From Paucimonas lemoignei (lineage in GTDB: Bacteria > Pseudomonadota > Gammaproteobacteria > Burkholderiales > Burkholderiaceae_D): 64,000 nt of DNA. Of the stretch, positions 17,231-26,359 are shown in pieces. Made by a program: the position numbers and the translations under genes. The notes below the pieces were generated by a model. That model was not told the DNA's origin and ran no database searches. It saw only the letters and a list, made by a program, of their open reading frames with translations. The stretch lies in contig NZ_SLZQ01000006.1 of the NCBI RefSeq assembly GCF_004342585.1, forward strand, positions 186,001 to 250,000, read 5' to 3'. The stretch's first letter is position 1. Every line of letters begins with the position of its first letter.

Positions 17231-17951
17231 TGTGCTTGCCTCCGGCAGTCACGGCTGCCGCCATTTGTTCCTTTTTCAGCCGGGCGCGTTCGATCGCCGC
17301 CTGCACGATGGCTTTCTTGCGTGCCTGTTCGGCTTGCTGTTCGGGGCTGGTCACGGCTTCTGCTTCCAGCGCCTGCAACTTGGCCGCAGCCTTGGCAGCC
17401 AGACGCGCATCGTTTTCTTCCTTCTCGCGGCGCAGGCGCATGGTACGGAAGTCGTGGCGGCGGCGCGCATCGTCGGCCTGTTGCTGCGACCAGGCATCCC
17501 AGCCGGTACGATCGCGGGTAACGTTCACCATGCTGATGCAATCGACGGGGCAGGGCGCCACGCACAGGTCACAACCCGTGCAAAGGTCCGGCACGACGGT
17601 ATGCATCTGCTTGGCCGCGCCGACGATGGCATCCACCGGGCAGGCCTGGATGCAGAGCGTGCAGCCGATGCAAAGGTTTTCATCGATGACTGCCACCGGG
17701 CGCGGCCGTTCCAGGCCATTGGCGGGATTCAGCGGGATGACAGGTTTTCCCAGCAGCGCGGCAAGACGGCCAACGCCTTCGGCGCCGCCGGGCGGACACT
17801 GGTTATAGGAAGCCTCGCCGCTGGCAATCGCTTCGGCATAAGGCCTGCATGCCGGATAGCCGCATTTTGTGCACTGAGTTTGCGGCAACAAGTCTTCGAT
17901 TTGATCGACAAGCTGGACTGACACGGCGTTATTTTTCGATAAAACCAGCAT
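17223..17951 (-). CDS. rsxB: RnfB/RsxB-type iron-sulfur protein
   Basis: From ATG 17951 the protein is 242 residues. It has the Rnf four-cysteine motif ([16 protein letters not shown]...CPPGG) and two ferredoxin-like clusters ([12 protein letters not shown] and [12 protein letters not shown]). The C-terminal 80 residues are charged and coiled-coil-like ([19 protein letters not shown]). In E. coli RsxB belongs to the membrane complex that reduces SoxR; here the N-terminal membrane helix is short or absent and no other rsx/rnf gene is nearby. The remaining link is the overlap with nth, the same partner as in the E. coli rsx operon. An alternative start at 17999 adds 16 unconserved residues. Confidence 0.9.
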   Translation of the reverse strand: MLVLSKNNAVSVQLVDQIEDLLPQTQCTKCGYPACRPYAEAIASGEASYNQCPPGGAEGVGRLAALLGKPVIPLNPANGLERPRPVAVIDENLCIGCTLCIQACPVDAIVGAAKQMHTVVPDLCTGCDLCVAPCPVDCISMVNVTRDRTGWDAWSQQQADDARRRHDFRTMRLRREKEENDARLAAKAAAKLQALEAEAVTSPEQQAEQARKKAIVQAAIERARLKKEQMAAAVTAGGKHNE

Positions 17952-18026
17952 TATCCGCGATGTTGAGGGGTTTCGCACAGGCGGCATACGGTTTGGCACA
18001 TGTCGCTATTGCAGCCGCGATAAAAG

Positions 18027-18060
18027 TAAAAAAGGCCGTCCCGATACGGAACGGCCTTTT
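18027..18060 (-). terminator. Intrinsic terminator of phaZ
   Basis: AAAAGGCCGT (18030-18039) pairs with ACGGCCTTTT (18051-18060), with extra inner pairs. On the minus strand the stem is followed by TTTT, 20 bp beyond the phaZ stop. Confidence 0.85.
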
Positions 18061-18078
18061 GCATGGCGCAGGAATCGA

Positions 18079-19314
18079 TCAGGAATGCTTCTTGATGAAT
18101 TCGCCAACCATCGGGCAAATGATTTCGCGCCAGCGACGGCCCGAGAAAATGCCGTAGTGGCCGCACTTCGGCGCCACATAATCCTGGCGCATATTCTTCG
18201 GGATGCCGCTGCACAGGTCGTGTGCGGCCTGCGTCTGGCCCGGACCGGAAATATCGTCCAGCTCGCCTTCGATGGTGAACAGCGCCACGTTCTTGATATC
18301 TTGCGGACGCACCAGCTTGCCGCCGATTTCCCAAGTGCCCTTAGGCAGTTGGAATTCCTGGAAGACGATCTTGATGGTTTCCAGATAATACTCGGCCGGC
18401 ATGTCGAGCACGGCATTGTACTCATCGTAGAACTTGCGATGCGCTTCGGCAGAGTCGTTGTCGCCTTCGCGCAGGTGCATGTAGAAGTCCCAGTGGCTCT
18501 GCGCATGGCGGCTCGGGTTCATGGCGACGAAGCCGGCGTGCTGCAGGAAGCCCGGATAGACCTTGCGGCCATGGCCCGGATAATTGGGCGGCACGGCATA
18601 GATCACGGTATTCTCGAACCAGGAATAGGGCTTGTTGGTTGCGAGGTCGTTGACTTGCGTCGGCGACTTGCGCGGATCGATCGGGCCGCCCATCAGCGTC
18701 ATGGACTTCGGCAGCATCGGATCGTTTTCGCTGGCCATCAGCGAGACGGCAGCCAGCACCGGCACGGTCGGCTGGCACACGGCCATCACGTGCACGTCCG
18801 GTCCCAGATGGCGAATGAAGTCCTGCACATAGTACACGTAATCATGCAGATGGAACGGGCCTTCGGAATACGGCACCATGCGCGCATCGAGCCAGTCGGA
18901 GACGTAGACGTCGTGGTTTTCCAGCATGCTGCGCACGGTATCGCGCAAGAGCGTGGCATGGTGGCCTGACAGCGGCGCGACGATCAATACTTTGGAATGC
19001 TTGAGTTTCGCGGTTTCGGCGTCGCTCAAATCTTTTTTGAAATGAATCAGGTTACAGAATGGCTTCTCAACAGCCGTTCGTTCAAGGATGCCGACTTCCT
19101 TGCCATTGACGGTAACTTTGTCAATGCCGAATTCGGGCTTTTCATAATGTTTGCCCAGGCGATACATCAACTCGTAACCGGCTGCGATGCGTTGCGCGAA
19201 GGGCGCATGAGCAAGTGGGGAAACCGGATTGGTAAACAGCTTGGCGGAGGCTTCTGCCCACTGAATCAAAGGATTAATGAAGCTGCGGTTTAATTCGTGA
19301 AATTGGTAGAGCAT
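18079..19314 (-). CDS. phaZ: Intracellular polyhydroxyalkanoate (PHB) depolymerase
   Basis: The 411-residue protein resembles PhaZ1 of Ralstonia eutropha (MLYQFHELNRSFINPL at the N-terminus). It has an alpha/beta-hydrolase core with a cysteine nucleophile, Cys180 in MAVCQPTVP, replacing the usual serine as in the Ralstonia enzyme. The catalytic His candidate lies in KCGHYGIFSGRRWR near the C-terminus. It mobilises stored poly-3-hydroxybutyrate from cytoplasmic granules. No signal peptide is present, consistent with the intracellular class. The phasin gene phaP lies 6 kb away, and a related motif precedes both genes. Confidence 0.95.
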   Translation of the reverse strand: MLYQFHELNRSFINPLIQWAEASAKLFTNPVSPLAHAPFAQRIAAGYELMYRLGKHYEKPEFGIDKVTVNGKEVGILERTAVEKPFCNLIHFKKDLSDAETAKLKHSKVLIVAPLSGHHATLLRDTVRSMLENHDVYVSDWLDARMVPYSEGPFHLHDYVYYVQDFIRHLGPDVHVMAVCQPTVPVLAAVSLMASENDPMLPKSMTLMGGPIDPRKSPTQVNDLATNKPYSWFENTVIYAVPPNYPGHGRKVYPGFLQHAGFVAMNPSRHAQSHWDFYMHLREGDNDSAEAHRKFYDEYNAVLDMPAEYYLETIKIVFQEFQLPKGTWEIGGKLVRPQDIKNVALFTIEGELDDISGPGQTQAAHDLCSGIPKNMRQDYVAPKCGHYGIFSGRRWREIICPMVGEFIKKHS

Positions 19315-19354
19315 AGTCGCCTCATTGGAAAGTTCCTTGCAATAAATTTCTACT

Positions 19355-19378
19355 TTTATTGTTGCGACGCATCATAAA
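19355..19378 (-). promoter_or_regulatory. Candidate PhaR-type operator upstream of phaZ
   Basis: TTTATTG-TTGCGACGCA-TCATAAA lies 41-64 bp upstream of phaZ. A TGCG(A/C)CGCA core with flanking ATTG also appears before phaP at 25986 and 26042. The similarity is seen; assignment to PhaR is inferred from both targets being PHB genes. Confidence 0.45.
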
Positions 19379-19843
19379 CTATTTTGCTTCAGCGTGTAGG
19401 AAAAATCTTAACGCGCTTCAACAAAATTTACAAAGTAAGAAAAGTCTGCAAGCTAAAATTTTTCTCTTGAGTAATCTCAAACTGCGTATTGGTGCTCAGC
19501 AACATACCATAAAATGTCGGTCCGGATCAGACATTTGCCATGTATTTTCTTCAATCGCATGTCGTTTTCTTCCAACTAAATAAGGCTTATTACCAATAAA
19601 ATCAATGGCTTATTGCTATTCCGTTAATTCCTGCAATGTCATGCTCAACTACGCTGTCAGACATACTGCCGTAAAATTGTTATCAAGATTTAATTAAATT
19701 GACACAGAGGAATATACTTACCCTAAGGAAGTAATTTCCACTCCTAATCTGGAGAGTGGCATCTTTATTCCTTCTATGTTTTTATCTTTCATGTAGCAGT
19801 GCAGCATAAGTCGTGCCATCTGCATAAAAGCAATGACATAAAG

Positions 19844-19878
19844 AAAAAGCCCCTGGCTTGAACGGCCAGGGGCTTTTT
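19844..19878. terminator. Bidirectional intrinsic terminator after the ferredoxin reductase gene
   Basis: AAAAAGCCCCTGGC (19844-19857) pairs with GCCAGGGGCTTTTT (19865-19878) across a 7-base loop. It lies 18 bp beyond the reductase stop codon. Confidence 0.92.
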
Positions 19879-19896
19879 GGTGACGACTCGAAATAG

Positions 19897-20997
19897 TTAG
19901 TCGAACACTGGAGTTTCCACGCCCAAAATCTTGTGCAGCTTGGGAGACGTGGTGGTGTATTGCATATGAATCTTCTTTTCCGGGAAGATATATGGCGCGG
20001 CACCGAATGCAGCCAGCGCTGCTTCATGGAAGCCGGACAGGATCAGTTTCTTCTTGCCAGGATAGGTGTTGATGTCGCCCACCGCGAAAATGCCCGGAAC
20101 ATTGGTCTCGAACTTCTCGGTATCCACTACCTTCAGCTGCTTGCGCTCGATATCCAGACCCCATTCGGCGATCGGGCCGAGTTTCGGCGACAGACCGAAG
20201 AACACCAGCAAATAGTCCAGCGGCAGGCGGCGGGTCACGCCATCCGCACCGGTTACCTTGATTTCGGAGAGTTGCTCATCCTTGGATTCGTAGCCGGTGA
20301 CTTGGCCAACCAGGAATTGCATCTCGAACTCTTCGCACAATTCCTTCATCTTGGCGACCGAAGCCGGTGCGGCGCGGAATTCCTCGCGACGATGCAGCAG
20401 GATGACGGATTCAGCCTTGCCGACGAAGTTCAGGGCCCAGTCCAGAGCTGAGTCGCCACCGCCGCAGATCACCAGGTTCTTGCCGTGGAAGCGGCTCGGA
20501 TCCTTGACGCGATAGAAAAGCTGCTTACTTTCGAATTGCTCGATGCCGTCCACCTTCATGGTGCGCGGCTGGAAGGAGCCGACGCCGGCGGCGATGAAGA
20601 TCGTCTTGGTGATGAAGCGGGTGCCAAGCGAGGTTTCGACGTTGAAGCGGCCATCTTCGCGCTTTTCGACGACGGTGACTTCCTGGTTCAGGTGGAAGGT
20701 CGGCTCGAACGGCTCGATCTGCTTCAAGAGGTTGTCGGTCAATTCCTGGCCGGTGCAGACAGGCACGGCAGGAATGTCGTAAATCGGCTTGTCCGGATAC
20801 AGTTCCACGCACTGGCCGCCGACGACCGGCAGCGAATCGATCACGTGCGCCTTAATTTCCAGCAGGCCCAGTTCAAATACCTGGAACAGGCCGACCGGGC
20901 CGGCGCCGATAATCACGGCATCGGTTTCGATCGGCGCATTGGCGGAGTTGGTATTGGTGGCGAGGTTCGAGGCTTCGAGGCCGGCGCTGGTTTCCAT
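19897..20997 (-). CDS. Ferredoxin/flavodoxin--NADP+ reductase (thioredoxin-reductase-like type)
   Basis: This flavoprotein of 366 residues has an FAD-binding GAGPVGLF near residue 32, the [22 protein letters not shown] region, an NADPH-binding [12 protein letters not shown], and the C-terminal FAD motif [26 protein letters not shown]. It lacks the CxxC redox pair of thioredoxin reductase, which places it in the YumC-type ferredoxin-NADP reductases. It reduces ferredoxin with NADPH or the reverse in the cytosol. A seven-iron ferredoxin gene lies 140 bp upstream on the same strand and is the natural partner. Confidence 0.92.
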   Translation of the reverse strand: METSAGLEASNLATNTNSANAPIETDAVIIGAGPVGLFQVFELGLLEIKAHVIDSLPVVGGQCVELYPDKPIYDIPAVPVCTGQELTDNLLKQIEPFEPTFHLNQEVTVVEKREDGRFNVETSLGTRFITKTIFIAAGVGSFQPRTMKVDGIEQFESKQLFYRVKDPSRFHGKNLVICGGGDSALDWALNFVGKAESVILLHRREEFRAAPASVAKMKELCEEFEMQFLVGQVTGYESKDEQLSEIKVTGADGVTRRLPLDYLLVFFGLSPKLGPIAEWGLDIERKQLKVVDTEKFETNVPGIFAVGDINTYPGKKKLILSGFHEAALAAFGAAPYIFPEKKIHMQYTTTSPKLHKILGVETPVFD

Positions 20998-21137
20998 ACG
21001 ACTGTCAAATTCCTGTTACATTAAAAAGATAAAAAAGCCGGTAATCGAATACAAGCGCCGGCTTCGGGATGGCATGCAAGACCTGCGACTGCGACGCTCG
21101 GGATGCGCACAGGCGTCATGCCCGTGCGATCAATGCA

Positions 21138-21461
21138 TCAGCGTGCAAGGAATTGCAGCTTGTCCTTGACATCCTTCCATTCTTCCGCTTCGGGCAGCGG
21201 ATCCTTGGTCTTGGTAATGGAAGGCCAGCTACGTGCCAGTTCGACATTGAGCTTGATGAATTGCTGCTGGTCGGCCGGAACGTCTTCTTCAGCATAAATG
21301 GCATTGACCGGGCATTCTGCTACGCATACTGCGCAATCGATGCATTCGTCGGGGTCGATGGCCAGGAAATTCGGGCCTTCGCGGAAGCAGTCCACCGGAC
21401 ATACATCGACGCAGTCGGTATAGCGACAACGGATGCAGGATTCGGTCACAACGTGGGTCAT
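21138..21461 (-). CDS. fdxA: Seven-iron ferredoxin (3Fe-4S/4Fe-4S)
   Basis: The 107-residue protein begins [26 protein letters not shown], a C-x7-C-x3-CP pattern that ligates a [3Fe-4S] cluster. [12 protein letters not shown] follows and binds a [4Fe-4S] cluster. The C-terminal extension ([15 protein letters not shown]) is typical of Azotobacter FdI-like FdxA proteins. It is a cytosolic one-electron carrier and is encoded upstream of the ferredoxin-NADP reductase, probably on one transcript. Confidence 0.95.
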   Translation of the reverse strand: MTHVVTESCIRCRYTDCVDVCPVDCFREGPNFLAIDPDECIDCAVCVAECPVNAIYAEEDVPADQQQFIKLNVELARSWPSITKTKDPLPEAEEWKDVKDKLQFLAR

Positions 21462-21762
21462 AACAGTCCTATCTACTATTTACGAAATGGGGAGATAAAA
21501 TCAGCTGAAGGCGGACGCTGTTTGAAGATAAACAGTAATGTTCCGGCAATCATTTGCAAAGCCTTGTATTTTAAGGCATTTTATATCTTCCCACAAACAG
21601 CAGTTATACAGAATACGCATAAGCAAATTCGCAAATTGCTGGTGCGGCAAATTGACGGGCAAGCCGGCAGGGTCTGAAAAAGTTTTTAAATTCTGTTTAA
21701 CGGCTTGCAAACAGCAATAACTTTGCGTAAGTTGTTGCTGCTATATTCTTTCGCCAAACCCC
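21462..21762. other. 301-bp intergenic region between divergent fdxA and hydroxyacid dehydrogenase genes
   Basis: The gap is AT-rich and must hold the two divergent promoters. Short frames crossing it have no convincing ribosome-binding site or coding character. I see no RNA gene in it. Confidence 0.6.
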
Positions 21763-22746
21763 ATGAAACCTGCAATTCTAGTCGCGCGTGCCATCTTTCC
21801 GGAAGTGGTGACGCGCCTTTCTTCTCATTTCGATATCGAAGCCAATCAGGATGACCAGGCCTGGCCTGCCGACGAATTTGGCCGGCGCCTGCAAGGCAAG
21901 CAGGGCTTGTTCTGCAGTGCCAACGAGCGCATATCGGCGGACTTGATCGTTGCATGCCCGCAGCTGAAAGTGATCGCCAACATGGCAGTGGGCTTTAACA
22001 ATATCGATGTCGACGCCGCTACCCGGGCCGGGATCATGGTCACCAACACGCCGGACGTGCTCAACGAGACTACGGCCGATTTTGCCTGGGCGCTGCTGAT
22101 GGCGGCTGCCCGTCGAGTCGGTGAGTCCGAACGCTGGCTGCGTGCCGGCCAATGGGAGCGCTGGCGCTACGATACGTTTCTCGGTGCGGACCTGCATGGC
22201 GCGACGCTGGGCATTCTCGGCATGGGACGCATCGGCCAGGCGATTGCGCGGCGCTCGCGCGGTTTCGACATGCAGGTGCTTTACCATAACCGCACGCGCC
22301 TGCCAGTCGATCTGGAGGCGGGCGCCAATGGCGCGCAGTACGTGGAAAAGGATGAGCTCCTGCGTCGTGCCGACCACCTCGTGCTGGTGCTGCCATATTC
22401 CGCCGCCACCCATCATGCCATCGGCGCTGCCGAGCTGGCGCTGATGAAGCCGACTGCCGTGCTGGTGAATATCGCGCGCGGCGGCATTGTCGATGATGTC
22501 TCACTGATTGCCGCATTGCGCGAACGGCGCATTGCCGCTGCCGGCCTTGATGTGTTTGAAAACGAGCCGGCATTCAATCCGGATTTTCTTACTCTCGATA
22601 ATGCGGTCTTGACTCCGCATATCGGCAGTGCTTCCGTGCCGACGCGGCTTGCCATGGCGGCATGCGCTGCCGATAACCTGATCGCCGGGCTGTCGGGGCA
22701 AAGGCCGCCGAATTTGCTGAATCCGCAAGTCTTGTCGCTGCCATGA
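21763..22746 (+). CDS. D-2-hydroxyacid dehydrogenase (glyoxylate/hydroxypyruvate reductase-like)
   Basis: The 327-residue protein has the NAD(P)-binding motif LGILGMGRIGQAIARR in the middle. The catalytic triad regions are NIARGGIVDD (Arg), DVFENEP (Glu) and LTPHIGSAS (His). The N-terminal part (FCSANERISADLIVACPQLKVIANMAVGFNNID) is typical of the GhrB/glyoxylate reductase branch. The enzyme reduces 2-oxoacids such as glyoxylate or hydroxypyruvate; the exact substrate is not decided by sequence. It is a single gene with its own terminator. Confidence 0.9.
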   Translation: MKPAILVARAIFPEVVTRLSSHFDIEANQDDQAWPADEFGRRLQGKQGLFCSANERISADLIVACPQLKVIANMAVGFNNIDVDAATRAGIMVTNTPDVLNETTADFAWALLMAAARRVGESERWLRAGQWERWRYDTFLGADLHGATLGILGMGRIGQAIARRSRGFDMQVLYHNRTRLPVDLEAGANGAQYVEKDELLRRADHLVLVLPYSAATHHAIGAAELALMKPTAVLVNIARGGIVDDVSLIAALRERRIAAAGLDVFENEPAFNPDFLTLDNAVLTPHIGSASVPTRLAMAACAADNLIAGLSGQRPPNLLNPQVLSLP

Positions 22747-22765
22747 CGGTACGTATTCAAAAATA

Positions 22766-22795
22766 AAAAAGCTGCGCAGAATATGCGCAGCTTTT
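22766..22795. terminator. Bidirectional intrinsic terminator
   Basis: AAAAAGCTGCGCA and TGCGCAGCTTTTT pair around a 5-base loop, between the convergent hydroxyacid dehydrogenase and acyl-CoA-binding protein genes. Confidence 0.93.
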
Positions 22796-22830
22796 TGAGC
22801 AAAGGGCAGCGAGGATTATTGGGCCTGCAA

Positions 22831-23088
22831 TTATTGCGCCTTCAATTCCTCGACGAGATCAATGTACTGTTGCATGGCAGCTTCCTGCGCCGTGCCTTTC
22901 AGCGCATCCCACGCATCCCACTTCGCGCGGGCGACGAAATCGGTCATGCCTGGACGCTCGCCGGCGGCATCGCCGCTGCTGGCCTGTTTGTACAAGGCAT
23001 ACAGCTTCAGCAAAGTGAGGTTGTCCGGTCGCTCGGGCAGATTCTTCGATTCGGCGACCGCTTGTTCAAACTGATCTTGCAGGCTCAT
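22831..23088 (-). CDS. Acyl-CoA-binding protein
   Basis: The protein is 85 residues, the normal ACBP length, with FEQAVAESKNLPERPDNLTLLKLYALYKQASSGDAAG and a C-terminal KWDAWDALKGTAQEAAMQQYIDLVEEL. These match the four-helix ACBP fold that binds long-chain acyl-CoA esters in the cytosol. Bacterial ACBPs are patchily distributed but common in Burkholderiales. It is transcribed five bases after the FKBP gene, so the two form an operon. Confidence 0.93.
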   Translation of the reverse strand: MSLQDQFEQAVAESKNLPERPDNLTLLKLYALYKQASSGDAAGERPGMTDFVARAKWDAWDALKGTAQEAAMQQYIDLVEELKAQ

Positions 23089-23093
23089 CTTGC

Positions 23094-23450
23094 TTACACT
23101 CCCAGCAGTTCAACTTCGAAGATCAATGTAGCATTCGGCGGGATCACGCCGCCGGCGCCGCGCGCGCCATACCCAAGCGAAGCGGGAATGATCAGCTTGC
23201 GTACGCCGCCGACCTTCATGCCTTGCACGCCCTGGTCCCAGCCCTTGATGACGTGACCCGCGCCCAACGGAAACTGGAAAGGATCGTTGCGGTCCTTGCT
23301 GGAGTCAAATTTGCTGCCGGCGCTGCCATCCGGGTTTTGCAGCCAGCCAGTGTAGTGCACGGTGACATAGGCGCCTTCGGTTGCTTCCGCGCCATTGCCG
23401 ACGGAGATGTCTTCGTATTGCAGTCCGGTGGACGTCATGATGGTGGACAT
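23094..23450 (-). CDS. FKBP-type peptidyl-prolyl cis-trans isomerase
   Basis: This 118-residue single-domain FKBP has the catalytic-pocket segments [41 protein letters not shown] and [31 protein letters not shown]. It catalyses proline isomerisation during protein folding. No signal peptide is present, so it is cytosolic. It precedes the acyl-CoA-binding protein gene by five bases. Confidence 0.95.
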   Translation of the reverse strand: MSTIMTSTGLQYEDISVGNGAEATEGAYVTVHYTGWLQNPDGSAGSKFDSSKDRNDPFQFPLGAGHVIKGWDQGVQGMKVGGVRKLIIPASLGYGARGAGGVIPPNATLIFEVELLGV

Positions 23451-23548
23451 GGTTTTCCTTGAAAGTTGAATTGCAAAGCAGGGTGGTAGACTGATGGGAT
23501 TGTAACGAAGAATAGGGAAATGATGGAAATCGTATGGGGGCCTGCAGC

Positions 23549-24403
23549 ATGATCCGGCCGGTATTGCGTTCCTTTTTTATGGCTCTGCGCTCGCAATTGC
23601 ATGTGCGCATGCTGTTGCTTACCATTGCACCTTTCCTGCTGTCGATCACTATCTGGGGCGTAGTGCTGTTCTTTACCTTGCAGCCGATGATCGACTGGCT
23701 GCATGCGTATTTTGCCGGGTATGGCTTGTTCCGCGAAGTCGGCAACTGGCTCAACGCCTTCGATACCGGCTTTGCCAGTTATGTCGTCGTGCCACTCATC
23801 GCGATGTGGATTCTATTGCCGCTGATGATACTGACGGCGCTGTTCTTCATCGCCTTGTTTGCCATGCCGGCGATCGTCCGGCATGTGGCTACTCGCCACT
23901 ATCCGCAGCTGGAGCAGCGCCAGGGCGGCAGTATCTGGGGCAGCATGTGGCTGTCGTTTTACACGTTCATCCTGTTCGCGGTGCTATGGATCGCCACCTT
24001 GCCCTTGCTGTTTCTTCCGCCACTGGGCGTGATCGTGCAGGCGCTGCTATGGGGATGGCTCACATATAAAGTGCTGGCGTACGATGCGCTGTCCGAACAT
24101 GCCGACCGCGAAGAATTGCGCGAGCTGCAAAGGCGACATCGCTGGCCGCTGCTATTGATCGGCACGATCACGGGCGCCCTCGGTGCGGCGCCCATGTTGC
24201 TGTGGCTGGGTGGTATCGTGGGCGCAGCCTTGTCGCTGGTGCTGTTTCCCTTGTTTGCAGCCGTGTCGATCTGGCTGTACGTGCTGGTATTCGTCTTCAC
24301 AGGCCTGTGGTTTACGCACTTCTGCCTGGCGACGCTGGCCGAGATGCGAGAAGGGCTTGCGAAATCGCCGGCGACGACAGTGCAATTCAAGGATATTAAC
24401 TAA
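23549..24403 (+). CDS. EI24 domain-containing inner-membrane protein
   Basis: The product is about 284 residues with several long hydrophobic segments ([97 protein letters not shown]). The pattern [11 protein letters not shown] and [22 protein letters not shown] is that of the EI24/CysZ-like family. CysZ members transport sulfate, but these shorter betaproteobacterial relatives have no proven function. An ATG at 23549 with GGGGG eight bases upstream is preferred; an in-frame ATG lies at 23534. It precedes the CinA-like gene by 20 bp. Confidence 0.8.
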   Translation: MIRPVLRSFFMALRSQLHVRMLLLTIAPFLLSITIWGVVLFFTLQPMIDWLHAYFAGYGLFREVGNWLNAFDTGFASYVVVPLIAMWILLPLMILTALFFIALFAMPAIVRHVATRHYPQLEQRQGGSIWGSMWLSFYTFILFAVLWIATLPLLFLPPLGVIVQALLWGWLTYKVLAYDALSEHADREELRELQRRHRWPLLLIGTITGALGAAPMLLWLGGIVGAALSLVLFPLFAAVSIWLYVLVFVFTGLWFTHFCLATLAEMREGLAKSPATTVQFKDIN

Positions 24404-24423
24404 CTCGGAATTGGACAGAACAT

Positions 24424-25224
24424 ATGGCGTTCGGACTTATCATCATCGGCGATGAAATCCTTTCAGGCAGGCGCGTCGATCAGCACTTTGCCAAAGTGGT
24501 GCAATTGCTTGGCGAGCGCGGCTTGCTGCTGAGTTGGGCCGAATATCTCGGCGACGATCCGGAGCGCATCACTGCTACGCTGCGCCGCACGCTTGCCAGC
24601 GGGGACGTGGTTTTTTCTTGCGGAGGCATCGGCGCCACGCCGGATGATCGTACCCGCCAGTGCGCGGCGGCAGCCTTGGGCGTGCCTTTGGTCTTGCATC
24701 CCCAGGCAAAGCAACTAATCCAGGAGCGGATCACCGACATGGCGCGCGAAGCTGGCAAAACAGCGGAGTTGGATGCGCCGGAAAATCTTCAGCGCTTGAA
24801 AATGGGAGAGTTCCCCGAAGGGGCGCAACTTATTCCGAACCCCTACAACAAGATTCCCGGATTTTCCATCCAGGGACCAAAAATGGGCGCGCATTATTTT
24901 GTCCCGGGTTTTCCGGTGATGGCGTGGCCGATGATCGAATGGGCGCTGGATACGTATTACACCTCGCTATTTCACAAAGCCGCGCACGTGGAATACGCCT
25001 TACTGGCTTTCGGTGCAATGGAATCGGCGCTGACGCCTCTCATGGAAGAGATCGAAACACGTTATCCATCGGTGAAGGTATTCAGCCTGCCAAGCGTGGC
25101 CACGGCCGAGAGCAGGGCGTTTATCGAGCTGGGGGTAAAAGGAGAACCGGAGCAGGCGGCGTCAGCGTTCAGCTTTCTGCAGGCCGAACTGGACAGGATG
25201 AACGTGGAATATCGACAAACCTGA
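24424..25224 (+). CDS. CinA N-terminal-like molybdopterin-binding (MoCF) protein
   Basis: The 266-residue protein begins MAFGLIIIGDEILSGRRVDQH and contains VVFSCGGIGATPDDRTRQC and IPNPYNKIPGF. These are the conserved features of the MoaB/MogA-like MoCF domain found in CinA. It lacks the C-terminal nicotinamide-nucleotide amidase domain of full-length CinA. Family members act on ADP-ribose or related nucleotides, or bind molybdopterin; the activity here is not evident. It is probably co-transcribed with the EI24 gene. Confidence 0.85.
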   Translation: MAFGLIIIGDEILSGRRVDQHFAKVVQLLGERGLLLSWAEYLGDDPERITATLRRTLASGDVVFSCGGIGATPDDRTRQCAAAALGVPLVLHPQAKQLIQERITDMAREAGKTAELDAPENLQRLKMGEFPEGAQLIPNPYNKIPGFSIQGPKMGAHYFVPGFPVMAWPMIEWALDTYYTSLFHKAAHVEYALLAFGAMESALTPLMEEIETRYPSVKVFSLPSVATAESRAFIELGVKGEPEQAASAFSFLQAELDRMNVEYRQT

Positions 25225-25254
25225 AATGACAATCTGATTCTGCAGGAGAAGACC

Positions 25255-25312
25255 TAAAAAACTTCGGGCCTGGCGGACAATGCATTCATGCTTGCATTAT
25301 CCGCCAGGCCCG
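25255..25312 (-). terminator. 20-bp hairpin terminator of phaP
   Basis: Arms CGGGCCTGGCGGACAATGCA (25265-25284) and TGCATTATCCGCCAGGCCCG (25293-25312) pair with one mismatch. On the minus strand the stem is followed by AAGTTTTTTAGG, so it stops phaP transcription. Confidence 0.88.
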
Positions 25313-25371
25313 TTGCGTTTCTCAGCCTTTGCCTTGCGGGCGGCTGACGCCGCCGTCACGAGGCCTGAAAA

Positions 25372-25941
25372 TTACTTCTTGGCTTTGGCAGTCTTGTTGG
25401 CAGCCTGGGAGAACTGTGCCACGGCGCTGCTCAGGTTGGTTTCCATCGTTTCGACGGCTTGCTTGGTGGTGTTGGCCAGTTGCTCATAGCTGGCGTTGGC
25501 GGTGCCGAAAGCCGACTTGACCAGGGCGATCACGTTTTCGGAACCGGCCGGTGCATTTTTGCTGGCTTCTTCGATCAGGGCCAGAACCTTGCGGTTGGCT
25601 TCAGCAACTTGCTCTTCAGCAGCCTTGGTGAATTCAGCTTGGGCGCTGGAAGCGATGCTGGCAACGTGACGGCCGTATGCCAGTGCTTTTTCAGCGTTCG
25701 GCTGGGCTTGAGCAGCGATCAGGGTCGACAGTTCTTGCGGATCCTTAGCAGCCAGCAATTGCTTGGCGGCAGAGTTCGAATCTTCCAGCGAAGACTTGAC
25801 AGCGGTCAGGTTCAGGTCGACCAGTTTTTCCACGCTTTCGAATGCCTTGTTGGTCAGCGAGGTGATCAGGGCGATTTGCGCTTCGAAATTGGCTTTGGTG
25901 GCAGCGGTGAATTGTTCTTGATTGGGGAACATTGGGGACAT
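25372..25941 (-). CDS. phaP: Phasin (PHB granule-associated protein)
   Basis: The 189-residue protein has the phasin pattern PNQEQFTAATKANFEAQIALITSLTNKAFESVEKLVDLNLTAVK and then long amphipathic alanine-rich helices ending in a lysine-rich tail (AANKTAKAKK). Phasins coat poly-3-hydroxybutyrate granules and control their size. Codon use is strongly biased (CTG/GCA/GGC-rich, low rare-codon content), fitting a highly expressed protein. Two candidate PhaR-type sites lie upstream, and a 20-bp terminator follows. With phaZ in the window this shows an active PHB cycle, although phaCAB itself is not here. Confidence 0.95.
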   Translation of the reverse strand: MSPMFPNQEQFTAATKANFEAQIALITSLTNKAFESVEKLVDLNLTAVKSSLEDSNSAAKQLLAAKDPQELSTLIAAQAQPNAEKALAYGRHVASIASSAQAEFTKAAEEQVAEANRKVLALIEEASKNAPAGSENVIALVKSAFGTANASYEQLANTTKQAVETMETNLSSAVAQFSQAANKTAKAKK

Positions 25942-25985
25942 GATAATTCCTTTAATAAATTAGTCAGAGTTTGGAGGCGACATGT

Positions 25986-26002
25986 ATTGTGCGCCGCAAC
26001 AA
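25986..26002 (-). promoter_or_regulatory. Candidate PhaR-type operator 1 upstream of phaP
   Basis: ATTGTGCGCCGCAACAA lies 45-61 bp upstream of the phaP start. It shares the ATTG-TGCG-CGCA core with the site before phaZ. Confidence 0.45.
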
Positions 26003-26041
26003 GACCTATTCTAAACCCAAATATCAAGGTGTCAAGAACTT

Positions 26042-26062
26042 TTTATTGCGCTGCACAATAAA
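26042..26062 (-). promoter_or_regulatory. Candidate PhaR-type operator 2 upstream of phaP
   Basis: TTTATTG-CGCTGCA-CAATAAA is a perfect palindrome with 7-bp arms around a TGC-rich centre, about 100 bp upstream of phaP. It resembles the site at 19355-19378 before phaZ. Confidence 0.45.
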
Positions 26063-26359
26063 TTGTTTCAAAAAACAAACACAATGATCTTAGATATTTG
26101 ATAATTATTGTCAGGAAATCAACAGTTTCATGACTTAAATCAACTGCACCGAGTGTGTAAAAGACAAATGCAGTCTTGCCTTTGAGGATTTAATTAAACA
26201 GGAACGAGCGCCAGAGCGAATGATCTGCAAGCAAGAATTCTTGCTATCTAGAATATTGTTTAATGATTGGGCCTAAATCCTTCATTCTCTTGCAGATTTT
26301 CATTATTTTGCTAGACTGCAATCTATTAAGCATTTGCAAGTCATGGGGGAGGCGGCTTT

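Larger units (their letters stand above)
19315..19896. other. 582-bp AT-rich intergenic region upstream of phaZ
   Basis: The region between phaZ and the ferredoxin reductase gene is clearly more AT-rich than its surroundings. It holds the phaZ promoter region with a TTTATTG...CATAAA motif next to phaZ, and the reductase terminator at its right end. The middle part has only short frames without ribosome-binding sites. I see no gene there. Confidence 0.6.
25942..26359. other. 418-bp AT-rich divergent region between phaP and the PBP7 gene
   Basis: This gap carries the phaP promoter with two motif copies (25986-26002 and 26042-26062) and, at its right end, the promoter of the D,D-endopeptidase gene. 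No coding frame with a ribosome-binding site is seen between them. Confidence 0.6.

Noticed and set aside
19359-19583. A 74-codon plus-strand frame in the AT-rich region upstream of phaZ
   Set aside because: It overlaps the phaZ promoter motif, has no ribosome-binding site, and its composition looks non-coding.
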